Assembly (NCBI GenBank): GCA_002118135.1
Contig: BDIU01000211.1
Location: 124,001 to 188,000 of the forward strand
Source: Trebouxia sp. TZW2008
Taxonomy: Eukaryota; Chlorophyta; Trebouxiophyceae; Trebouxiales; Trebouxiaceae
DNA: 64,000 nt
Direction: 5' to 3'
Shown in pieces: positions 1 to 9,769 of the stretch. Within the stretch, counting starts at the first letter, position 1; every line of letters starts with the position of its first letter. The notes under the pieces are model-generated. The model saw only the letters and a list, made by a program, of their open reading frames with translations, had not been told where the DNA came from and did not search any database. A program made the position numbers and the translations under genes.

Positions 1-1460
1 TGCCATTTGGGTTGAGTAATGCACTGGGCACTTTTCAGGCTGTGATATCAACTCAACTCGTTCAATCCGCCAAAGTTTTGTGCAGATGGCAGCCTTACCC
101 CTAAGCAAGAGCTGTCTAAATTTTCAGCTGTCTTTATTGATGACATTCTTGTGCACTCCTGCAAGTAGTGCAAATACTGTACCATTTGGCAAATGCAGAA
201 AATTGGATTCTAGTGCTGTTCTGGCCTTCTGCTGACACTCCATCCCTTGATTCTTCTTCTTCAGGTGCTGTTTAGCTTTCTGTCGACAGACCAGTTTCTT
301 CCAGCACTACAGCTGATGCTGATGATGTTGTGCTTAAACATTTGCAAGATGCAACTCTTGTTGACGATACCATGGAAGCGTATGCTGCAGATCTGTTTTG
401 GCGGATGACAAGAATACTGCAAACATGTTTTGCATTGAAGGTTTGTGGTGGAAAAAAGGCCGCATGGTGATGCCAGACTCTCCCAACACCAAGCGTATGA
501 TACTCAAGGCAGCGCAAGATCAACCTTTGGCTGGTCATTGGAGGGTCACCAAGACCATGGAGGCCATTCACAGCCGTTTCTTCTGAAGAAATGCTCACAC
601 AGAGTTGTGTGACTACACATGTCACTGCCTTAGTTGCCAACTTCAAACCCCTCACCCCTCTAGGCCACTAGTACTTGGCTTGTTGCAATTTTTGGATGTT
701 CCACCTTTTGCTTGGCACACTGTCACCACTGACCACAACACTGGCTTGCTTGTCACTCCTGATGGACATAATTTCATTGCTGTGCATGTTGATAAGTTCA
801 ACAAGTATATGCATGCAGTGTCTTGCACTGCTACTTTTGATGCTGTTGACTGGGCACATCTGTATGTTCAACATGTTGTCCAGCATGAGGGTTTACCCTA
901 TGTCATTCTTTCTGACAGAGGTCCTCAAATTGACAACAAGTTTAACCCAGCGCTTGCAACGCGTTTGAGTATTTCTTGGAAGCTTTCTACAGCAAGGCAT
1001 CCTCAAAGTGATGCAAGTCTGAAAGGGTCGACAGAGTTCTTGAGGATGTTCTGCGTCATTTCGTTGCTCCCAACATGGCAGATTAGCACAAATATTGTGT
1101 TTGGTACAGTTTGCCATCAACAGTGCATGGCACGAGACTGTTCAGCAGACTCCCTTGTTTCTGAGTCATGGCAGGGCTGCCCTTAGACACCTCTTGACAT
1201 CCCTTTTTCTTATGGCAAAGGGCACAAGGCTTAGCATGAGCTTGAACTCTTTGTGCAGTGGAAAGGCATGGTTCTTGAACACAAATTGAATGAAATTTTG
1301 CCTGAAACTGAGCTGACTAATGCTGCTGAATTTGTGCAGGATCTGTTACTTGGACTCATTGGAGCTACAGGCAAGGCCGGCTGCTCGTATGGGCAGGCCA
1401 GCTGAGGCCAGTGCTGGGTATAGTCATCACAGTTGTTGATGCTAGGCAAGTTCAGCTTGA
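1..1460 (+). mobile_element. Degenerate Ty3/gypsy-type retrotransposon pol remnant
   Basis: The left edge encodes a reverse transcriptase block (PFGLSNALGTFQ, bases 3-38), followed near 118-166 by FSAVFIDDILVHSC, the catalytic DD-box region, then a stop. Bases 398-586 encode the integrase zinc-binding region (LAGHWRVTKTMEAIHSRFF) and 605-650 its second half (CHCLSCQ). The first His of the HHCC finger appears to be Gln. Bases 700-1020 encode the integrase core, with TTDHNTG, LSDRGPQ and TARHPQSD blocks. The conserved Glu block (SERVDRVLEDVL) lies in another frame at about 1015-1060, so a frameshift separates it. A further frame change brings the block FAINSAWHETVQQTP near 1100-1150. Order (RT, then integrase) is that of Ty3/gypsy. 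Multiple stops and frameshifts make it inactive. The 5' end is cut by the window. Confidence 0.87.
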
Positions 1461-2388
1461 TGAGCTCGAGCTTGATGAGCTTGACGATCAGCTTGAGTCT
1501 CCTAGGGGGCCTCCAGCCTTGAGCTTAGTTAGCATCTGATCCTTTGTCATGCATACACTACCAACATCATTAGGCATCTCAGCTTGTTGGGACCGGTGTG
1601 GGGATTGAGGTCGGAGGTGGCAGCAAGCAGGGCCACTCAAAAACGGTGGCATCTATGCCCCTTCGGCGTATATGCTAATAGATGTTGGCATATGAGCCTG
1701 GCGTCGTATGCATGCCGCGGTATATACTGTATGTTAGGCTTTAACTACCCAGTAACATTTCAAAGGTGGTAGAGTCGTGATAGACTCGTCCAAAGTTCAT
1801 TGCAGAACATGTGAAACGGGCTCATCAGAATCGCTCGGAAGTGCTTCGCCAAGCTGATCAGAGAAGTTTCAGTGCAGCAGCAGCCCATGCACCAGCTCCA
1901 CGACTGGTTTTCCAGTCATCGATTGCCCACATGACAGGGAAGCATGCGTGGGTGTGCCGCTGCTGCTGCGGCTGCTGCCGCTGCTGCAAAATTTAGAATT
2001 CGTTGCAGAATGGGTACCTCTGCACACATAAGGACGAGGCGCGACATCGCCTGACTCAGCAGTGCCGTACGATGTTGCGCAGTAACGCTCTGAGAGATCG
2101 ATTTGTTCCGTAAGATCAGCCGGCAGATTGCATCATCAGCGAAGACTTTCCGTCGAACGGACGCATGCGCATACGTTAAAAACGATCTGCAGCTGGTCGG
2201 CAGATTGGGTGATCAACGTTGAATTTTGTCCAGGTAGCCGCAACAAACCAGCCTCATCTGTTTCCTACGCCAGCTTGTTGGGGCAAGCGGTCGATGACGG
2301 GTGGCTACGGCATGACTGCAGTGCGGATATGCAGAGCTTGATGTCGGCGTTTGAGCGCTTTGCAAATGTTTGTTGCGGATGCTCATTC
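1461..2388. other. Gap with possible decayed LTR and unassigned GC-richer DNA
   Basis: No gene is recognised. A stretch starting near 1584 with TGTTGGGACC, placed just after the integrase tail and a purine/pyrimidine-rich block (CCTAGGGGGCCTCC at about 1501), could be the start of a decayed 3' LTR. The matching 5' LTR would lie outside the window, so this is only a suggestion. From about 2000 the DNA becomes richer in CG. A short plus-strand reading frame at 2128-2415 has no recognisable family. Confidence 0.3.
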
Positions 2389-2694
2389 TTATTTACCAAG
2401 TTCCCGCTGCCGTAATGGCGTCCCCGTCTGAGCACGTATCACAAGCTGTTCGTACTGACGTTGCTGACAAATGTCGCTCTTGCCGTAACGGCGATGGCAG
2501 GTGAATATCGCTTCGCTGTGTGCGCGCACTATGGCACGGGCTTCTTGCAAACGTAAGATGCGCTTCTGCATCATTTTGAGCCGATCGCGTTCGTGTTGCG
2601 GCATGCTCGCTGATGTCGTGCAGCCCTTTTGACTCAACCTGTGCACCTCATGAGCAGGGACATGCCTGGCCTTGTGGTGCATAATTGCATGCAA
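2389..2694 (-). CDS. Hypothetical minus-strand terminal exon
   Basis: I do not recognise the product. The minus-strand frame is open, rich in Arg, Gln and His, and ends with GTPLRQRELGK and a stop at 2389-2391. A block containing KMMQKRILRLQEAR is repeated in weaker form at 4340-4440 (KMMQKHMLRLQDAG), on the other side of the membrane oxidoreductase ORF. If the exon-echo pattern of this genome applies here, 2389-2640 would be the intact last exon of a minus-strand gene and 4340-4440 an echo of its 5' part. The first exon could then be the frame at 4708-4943. The oxidoreductase gene would be nested in its intron. This is inference; the frame could also be fortuitous. Confidence 0.25.
   Translation of the reverse strand: MHAIMHHKARHVPAHEVHRLSQKGCTTSASMPQHERDRLKMMQKRILRLQEARAIVRAHSEAIFTCHRRYGKSDICQQRQYEQLVIRAQTGTPLRQRELGK
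2537..2670. repeat. Left copy of a repeat flanking the membrane oxidoreductase ORF
   Basis: Bases 2537-2630 match 4344-4437 with most positions identical (shared run CTTCTGCATCATTTTGA). A weaker match continues for about 40 bases. Both copies are in the same orientation. Confidence 0.75.
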
Positions 2695-2883
2695 TGCATG
2701 TCATTGCGCAGTCATGTGCAGCGTGCGGAGGTGCTAATGATGTCAATCAAGTCTTGCGCCTGTTCACCCGCAAGAAGGCTCGAAATTACAAGAGTGTCTG
2801 AGTGAAAAGGACGCATTAGTCGCTTAGCTCACTGATTCAGCTCATTGACTCAGCTCATTGACTCACCTGACCCTGTTGACAGG

Positions 2884-4107
2884 ATGTTCATCTCCTCATG
2901 GTATTGTGCACTTGCAGGAGTCTTCAATTTTGGACGAAAGAGAGCTGTGCAATTTGCATTTGGGTCCATGCTCATCACAATCCTCGTACGCCAGCCAATA
3001 GTGCTGCGCTGCGTCTATTACTTGCTGCTCAACACCTTTAGACCTCGCTGGGTTCCACTTGTGGTGAAGCACACTGTTGTCAGCTGCATCTGGCACATTG
3101 GTGGAGTGCACAGTGGATTTGCTGCTGCAACTGGCATCTGGCTAGCCTACGCCATTGCACTTCTGTTGGGGCACCAGAAGTCAGCGTACTTATGGGTCAC
3201 TGTTGCTGCAGCTGCATTGCTTCTGCTGTCTCTTATTTTGTTGTTCTGCACTGCTTTGCCGCAAACACGAAGACAGTACCATGACGCATTCGAATTCATG
3301 CATAGATTTGTTGGCTGGTTGTGCTTGGCCACTGCCTGGGTCATTGTTGTCATGTTTGACAACTACAATGAGAGCAGGTCTGAGTGGCATTTCCAAATGT
3401 CAAACTTCAAGAAAGCTTTTGAATTTTGGGCTACATGTGTCATCACCGTTTTCATTGTCCTTCCATGGGCGACATATGTGCACAAGGTCACAGTGGAATG
3501 CATTGTAGAATCTAAAAATATTGTGACGTTGAAATTTGAGGGAGGTCTGCGGCTAGGGTTGCTGGTCGCCATTGCAAGAGATGCTTTAGGAGACTGGCAT
3601 TCTTTTGGTAGCATTTCTGATGGGGCCAACGGTACTTGGCACATGGCTGTGGTTAGTGGATTGGGTGACTTTACAACGGGCTTGATCAATGACCCTCCAA
3701 AGCATCTTTTCGTCAGGCGACTGAAGGCAGTGGGTGGCCCATACATGATTCCTATGTATCACCGAGTCTTAATTGTTGCCACAGGTACAGGAATTGGTGT
3801 GTTTCTGTCATCAATATTGCAATGCCCGCAGATGGAATTGTTCTTTGTATGGATAGGCAGGGATCTGAGGGCTACGTTTGGCAATGAACTGTACAACATA
3901 ATACAGCAGTGCCCATCACACAGATTGACCATCATCGATGTGGCAGAAGCTGGCAAGCCGAGTGTGCCTCAAATGACTGTAGACAAGTTTCTTGAGGTGA
4001 AAGCGGAAGCCGCCTTTATCAGCAGCAACCCTCAAACTGTTTTTGCCACCTTTGCTCTGTGTCATGGTCAGGGCATCCCCTGTTTTGGACCCATTTGGGA
4101 TAGCTGA
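2884..4107 (+). CDS. TmpL-like membrane FAD/NAD(P) oxidoreductase, C-terminal-half homologue, intronless
   Basis: The ATG at 2884 gives 407 residues; an in-frame extension to 2845 has no ATG. The N-terminal 200 residues hold about five hydrophobic membrane segments, including a His-containing one (IWHIGGVHSGFAAATG). A ferredoxin-reductase-like region follows, with a candidate flavin motif WHSFGSISDG and the nucleotide-binding loop VATGTGIGVFLSSI near residue 300. The C-terminus GIPCFGPIWDS resembles the end of fungal TmpL-type proteins, which carry an N-terminal AMP-binding domain, membrane segments and a C-terminal FAD/NAD(P) domain. No AMP-binding domain is visible upstream. The protein may therefore be a stand-alone reductase or a truncated copy. 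A TTGACAG directly before the ATG could be a splice acceptor for a missing 5' exon. All neighbours are intron-rich, so the single-exon structure suggests a retrocopy or a recent arrival. The family call comes from motifs only. Confidence 0.72.
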   Translation: MFISSWYCALAGVFNFGRKRAVQFAFGSMLITILVRQPIVLRCVYYLLLNTFRPRWVPLVVKHTVVSCIWHIGGVHSGFAAATGIWLAYAIALLLGHQKSAYLWVTVAAAALLLLSLILLFCTALPQTRRQYHDAFEFMHRFVGWLCLATAWVIVVMFDNYNESRSEWHFQMSNFKKAFEFWATCVITVFIVLPWATYVHKVTVECIVESKNIVTLKFEGGLRLGLLVAIARDALGDWHSFGSISDGANGTWHMAVVSGLGDFTTGLINDPPKHLFVRRLKAVGGPYMIPMYHRVLIVATGTGIGVFLSSILQCPQMELFFVWIGRDLRATFGNELYNIIQQCPSHRLTIIDVAEAGKPSVPQMTVDKFLEVKAEAAFISSNPQTVFATFALCHGQGIPCFGPIWDS

Positions 4108-4343
4108 GAACCGACATGTATCAGTAGTATGTGTAGTTTAGAAGGCAGTCAACAGCATTCTTTGATGTATTCCTTGATGTGCACGGTTCGAACAGAGCTG
4201 TGCTGTTACAAGTTTAATTGAAGTGTCTGGGTATTTGCAAAGTGCCTCCAGCAAGCTTTTTGCAACAGCTAAAATCTAATCAATGTCAGCTATAAGCAAG
4301 TCTTGAGTGGCTGTTGCATTCCTCGCAATTAGCATCTTTGAGT

Positions 4344-4480
4344 GGCACCGGCGTCTTGCAAACGTAGCATGTGCTTCTGCATCATTTTGAACTGACGACA
4401 GTTACATTGCAACATGCTTGTTGATGTACTGCACACCCTAGTGATTGAGTATGCGCATCTCAGTACTGACATGCATGTGT
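4344..4480. repeat. Right copy of the repeat flanking the membrane oxidoreductase ORF
   Basis: This is the decayed partner of 2537-2670. On the minus strand it keeps the KMMQKHMLRLQ reading but has lost the continuation seen in the left copy. The rest of 4108-4600 holds no recognisable gene. Confidence 0.7.
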
Positions 4481-4619
4481 CAATAAATCCTGACATTCGA
4501 ATTTGTAGGAATGTGACAGGGGAAAGCCCACGCTCAACGACATTTCGGCTGACATCACTATGACACCACATTGCAAAGCCTTAGCAGATGGTCAGTGATC
4601 AGATAAGCAGATACATTTA

Positions 4620-4943
4620 CAATGGCCTCAAGCTGAAACTTCTGTGCAGTGACACTTTGTTGCTGCAACTGGTGACTACCCCTTGTACGCACATACGCAC
4701 CTCACTTGCAGAGAAGCCTGAGCAAAACGCATGCGCGCACTGAGCACCCAGGTACGTTGCCATTGGCTCAATCAAATCATCAGCAGCGACAGCAGCAGTA
4801 GCAGCACAAGCTGTTAACGCAGTCCGGCTCTCAATTATCGCGTTCAAGTCGGCACCAGGGCAACACACCTGGATCAGAGGGACTCCGAATAGGCCTTCGG
4901 GTGCAGCATCTGCCTGCTTATTCAGCACGCAGTCAAGGCTCAT
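4620..4943 (-). CDS. Hypothetical minus-strand first exon
   Basis: An Ala-rich frame starts with ATG at 4943 (MSLDCVLNKQADAAPEG...). A good donor (GAG|GTGCGT) lies at about 4708/4707, after the residues FCSGFSASE. Only 89 bases separate this ATG from the candidate ATG of the TTC7-like gene at 5033, so the two would share a CG-rich divergent promoter. The product is unknown. The same segment also has acceptor- and donor-like sites on the plus strand, so it might instead hold missing 5' exons of the TTC7-like gene. Confidence 0.27.
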
Positions 4944-5032
4944 TTGCGCTTACCTAGGCGTCGCGGCAGTCTCTGTCAGCTAACACTTCACACTCTTGGA
5001 CAAGGGCATCGCTTACAGATGGCCCAGCTGAG

Positions 5033-8000
5033 ATGGGTTTAGCCATGGACTCTCGTTTGCAAGCTTTGGAGTCACAGTACAGGAAAGGATCGGCTGCCAG
5101 CGAGCATCAGCCTCAATTTGGTCGATTAGGAGCTCTGCTTACCTACTGTCCACCGCGGCAATACAGTGCTCCCAAACCATCTGATTCCCATACAGTACGT
5201 GCTTTCACAGTATATCGAAGCCATCTTCAGCTACCTGTACCTTACCGGTGTGCTTGATCTGCCCCAGGACAATGTCTATGTGCCCTGCAATCCATTGGAA
5301 GAGGCAGTGCTATGCTTGCTGCTGTGCACACAGTCAAGATCACAGGTGATGGCCTGCTCTTTGCATCATTCAGGTGTCCATCCCTTACAGTACAGCTTGT
5401 CCTCACCTTCAACAAGTTTTGCTGAATGCATGGCTGTGCAGATCCACTGCATCAGCATGCCTGTCCTGCAGTGAAGGAGCGTGCAAAGAAATGTCATCAG
5501 CATTTCTGCTCTGCAGTGAAACAATTACCTGTGGCGCTGCAAAGGAATCTCATCTACGTTTCTGCCCTACAGTGCAGGATCGTGCCTATGACTGTGTTTA
5601 GTATCAGTACTGCATGTACTGCATGAACACTTTGTCTTGCACTTACACAGTGTGGGTGATTGGCTACCGGCCCTGACAACCTCAAGAGCAAATGAAGGAG
5701 TACCTATGGCTGTGGAAATCATGTTCATCAGCCCTGCATTGCAGCATTTTGCCTCTGAGAGGGGACTCTGCGGGCATTTGTGTGTGACTCTTGGACTGGC
5801 CAAACAGCATCAGCGCCTAGCCCCAGCACTTGCATGGCTGTGAAAAGACAGCTCACCAACATTTCTGCCCTGCATTGCAGGAGTTTGCCTCTGAGAGGGA
5901 GCTGTGTGGGCACTTGTGTGTGACTCTTGGACTGGCCAAACAGCATCAGCGCCTAGCCCAAGCGCTTGCACAGACAGGCGTCAATGAGAAGCAGCATCCT
6001 AACGAATACAGAGCCCAAGCTCAGGTATGCACTGTACTTTACAGGGTTCTACTGGGGCTCTCAAAATTCACGGTCGCCCCACTCTATGCACAGCTTTGTG
6101 GGGGTGCAGGGCTGTTTGTGGGGCCGTTTGGGTGTGCATTGCTTTTGAGTGACAGCGCTGCATGGACAATTTGCCCTCAATACTGACAAGGCTGATCTGT
6201 CCACAATTGGCGTTTGGCAAACATACTTTGGCAAAGCAGCTTGCGCTACTGAGTCAGGAATCTGCCTGTGGAGAGTTGAGCCCAGGTACGGTCAACTTCA
6301 ACAGAGTCCTTTAAGTTCGGCAGAAAGACAACAGCATGCACACATACGTGCAACAGCCTCCGTCCTGCTCTTCTAGGCTAAGCTCCGCTAGAGCTGACGC
6401 AAGCTCTTGCACATATGTGTGCATATAATCGTCTTTTTGCTGAACTTGCAAAAATTTATTGAAGTTGACCGTAGCTGGGTCCAAATCCCGATAGGCAGAC
6501 AACAACGTCCACACTGATGCTTTCCAGCTGCAAACATTTCTGGTGAAGCTGGTCCTCCAGACGCGTATAGTCTGGCTGTGCAAGATTGATAGCGATTGCT
6601 GAGAGCTATCAAGCGCCCTCCAAACAAGTGGTCTTGCTTTACAGATGCAATATGGCACAGATGTCATATGATGTCCTCACACGATGTGTCACATGACACA
6701 CGACTGATCAGCAGGCAAGGCCACCAAGGCTTTGTCACAGTAATTCAAGCAGGCAATGCAGTGCCGTTGCGAAAACGTTGCATATGTGCAGCCATTCATT
6801 GTGTGAAGGACTGTCACATAGAGAGTGGCTACACAAGTGCACTGGCAATGGTTTTTACCAAGCATTGCAAAGTGCTGATGACCTCTGATCGTATGCATGC
6901 TGCGTTCATCCACTACAGTAGTCTCTCGATATAAACTGCATTGCTTACCAAGGAAAATGTTGTTACATCAAGTTGTGCCTACTCACAAGGACCACTGTAG
7001 TCAGAATGCAGTGCTTGGTTCCCAGTTGCATTGTCTTTGTATTGAGGATATTCTTACATCAATTATCCTTGAGGGAGATTGCTGTATTGTACTTTCACTG
7101 TATACTGTGCTGCACTGTCCTTGAATACTGTGCTGTACCTGTGTCTGAAGCTTTGGGAGACTCCAGCATCTGTGCAAGGCACATGAAGAACATCCAAGTC
7201 AGCAAAGCAAGACAATGACACCACAACACAGTAGCTTCACTGCGTGCTATAGGCTCTGATGGCGGGTGGGGAGCCTGCCAAAGCCGGCCTGTGTCTGCGA
7301 GTCCTGCTGGAAAGCAGCGTGGACAGCCACAAGCAAGACGCCCTGGTGCTGTTGTTCCTGGTCAAGGCTGGCTTCCAAACAGGCACTGTAGCATCTCTGC
7401 GGAAGGCTGTGGACTATGCCAGGTGATTGCTCTTGTTCAATGCCTGCAGTGGTCAAGCTAAGGCGCATGCTAGTACAACACACTGCCGTGTTTGGGTCAA
7501 AATTGTAGTGTGTCTGTGTACATGCTGTTCCTAGTGAAGGCTAGCTTCCAAACAGGCGCTTTAGCATCTCTGCAAAAGGCTGTGGACTATGCCAGGTGAT
7601 CGCTCTTTGCTAATTTCCGAGGTGGGTAAGCTAATGTTAAGGCGCATGCTGGTCTTTCAGTGCAACATGCTGTCCTGTTTGAGTCAAAATTGCAGTGTGT
7701 CCATGTACATGCTGTTCCTGGTCAAGGCTGGCTTCCGAACGGGCAATGTAATATCCCTCCAGAAAGCTGTGGACTACATCAGGTATCTACCCTTGGCATC
7801 ATTTACATGATCTCTTGTGCTGTTTTGCTGATGGAAAGCAGCGTTGACAGCCATAGGCAAGACGCCCTGGTGCTGTTGCTCCTGGTCAAGGCTGGCTCCC
7901 AGGCAGGCACGGTAGCATCTCCACACATGGCTGTGGAGATGCTACCGCCAGGTAATGCTACCTGGCATCACTTTCCTGATGCCTTGTGCTGTTTTGCCGC

Positions 8001-9734
8001 TGAAAAACAGTGTGGACAGCCACAAGCAAGACGCCCTGGTGCTGTTGTTCCTGGTCAAGGCTGGCTTCCAGGCAGGCACGGTAGCATCTCCACACATGGC
8101 TGTGGAGATGCTACCACCAGGTAATGCTACCTGGCATCACTTTCCTGATGCCTTGTGCTTTTTGCCGCTGAAAAACAGTGTGGACAGCCACAAGCAAGAC
8201 GCCCTGGTGCTGTTGTTCCTGGTCAAGGCTGGCATCCGGTGCTGTGGCGACTCCCTCAAAACAGTTTCTCCAAAGCTGAACAAGGCTGACACAAGAACTG
8301 ATTTCTTTGAGTCAATCTCAGCACAGTTGCTGAACACATCTGCCTTGGTGCTGAAGCTGCAGCTGCTGATCATCGCAAACACAGACAGGTCAAGTGCTGG
8401 CCAGGTTGCAACACACCTGCTAGTGCTACTAATGACGATTATTTCAGCGGCTTTTTGTCTCAACATACAGTATTGAGTGCATGCCAAAACAAAGTCAGCT
8501 GCAACCAAAGAGAAGCTTTGGCTTCAAGCACATCTTGGGAACTTTCCAGCAAATGATAACAGCAGCAAGACGTATGTATGCATTGCAGGCTAGCAGTGAC
8601 AGCTGTCAAGACCAGGGTGCCCATAGGGCAGGGCCGTTCCCATATGGCCCTAGGTGTTGTGCTAGGGCAGCTAGCATCAGCCCCAGGTCTGCCTCAGAAG
8701 GACAGGGCAGACTTCCACGATGAAGCTCTGCTTGCCATGCAACAGGCTGTGGCCTGTGACCCAGCAGATGTGGACATCCTCTACAATCTATCCCTGCTGC
8801 AGGTTTGCTCCATGCACCATCAATGTCACCAAAATCATCATCATACACATGCAGTCTAGACTACCCCAAAACGAAAGGGCAGGTTTTGATGACAAAGCCC
8901 TGCTTGCCATGCAGCAGGCTGTGGCATGCGAAGTAGATGATATGCTTGTCTTGTACAATCTAGCCCCGCTGCAGGGGTCTAGGCCTGAACCCTGTGAACG
9001 CTCCCATTCTGGGCCCTGCTGTCCCTCCCACCATTTGACATAGTCAACCAGCGTCGTGCCTCTTCTGCAGGCTGAAGCAAGGCAATTGCCAGCGGCAGAA
9101 AGCAACTGCCGCGCAGCCCTGAAGGCTTCTGGGGGTTGCCCCCCCTTTCTCCTGGGCCCTGCTTGCCCTCCTATAATCTCTTAATAGTCATCCCGTGTCA
9201 TGGCTCTTCTTCTGCAGGCTGAAGCAAGGCAATTGCCAGCGGCAGAAACCAACTGCCGGGCGGCCCTTAAGGCTTCCGGGGGTTGCCACCCCCACTCCTG
9301 GGCCCTGCTTGCCCTCCTCTTATCAGCCCGGCAGCAGATTCCAGCTGCCCTAGCAGTTGCTACAGCAGCCCTGGCAGAAGCTGGACCTGCCTATGAAGGC
9401 ATTTTGCTGAAAATCAAGGTGGGAGGAATGTTGGTTGCCATCATTCTGCATTCAGGGACTGTTGACTATTGCATGAGCAAAACTCTACCCACATGCTGCA
9501 CACACATCAGGGAGTTTGCCTGTTTCGCTATAGATGTTCAATGCTACACCCTTGGGTTCAAGCACATCAGCCAACAAGACGTCCCAGTATCATGGCAAAC
9601 ATACCCAATATGAACGCAGGCAAGCTTGCATGTGGCAGAGGACAAAGTGGCTGCTGGCCTGCGTAGCATGGCTCATCTGATGGCAGAGTGCCGACTGTGG
9701 ATGTTGTGGTTACAGTTATCATCGTCATTGCCAT

Positions 9735-9769
<35 letters not shown>

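Noticed and set aside
2128..2415. RNase H-like tail (VEFCPGSRNKPASSV) of a second retroelement
   Set aside because: The resemblance is only to a short loop motif, with no RT or other RNase H blocks nearby.
5567..5946. Minus-strand frames repeating SHTQ..PSQRQ
   Set aside because: They are antisense readings of the TTC7 echo and its intact exon.
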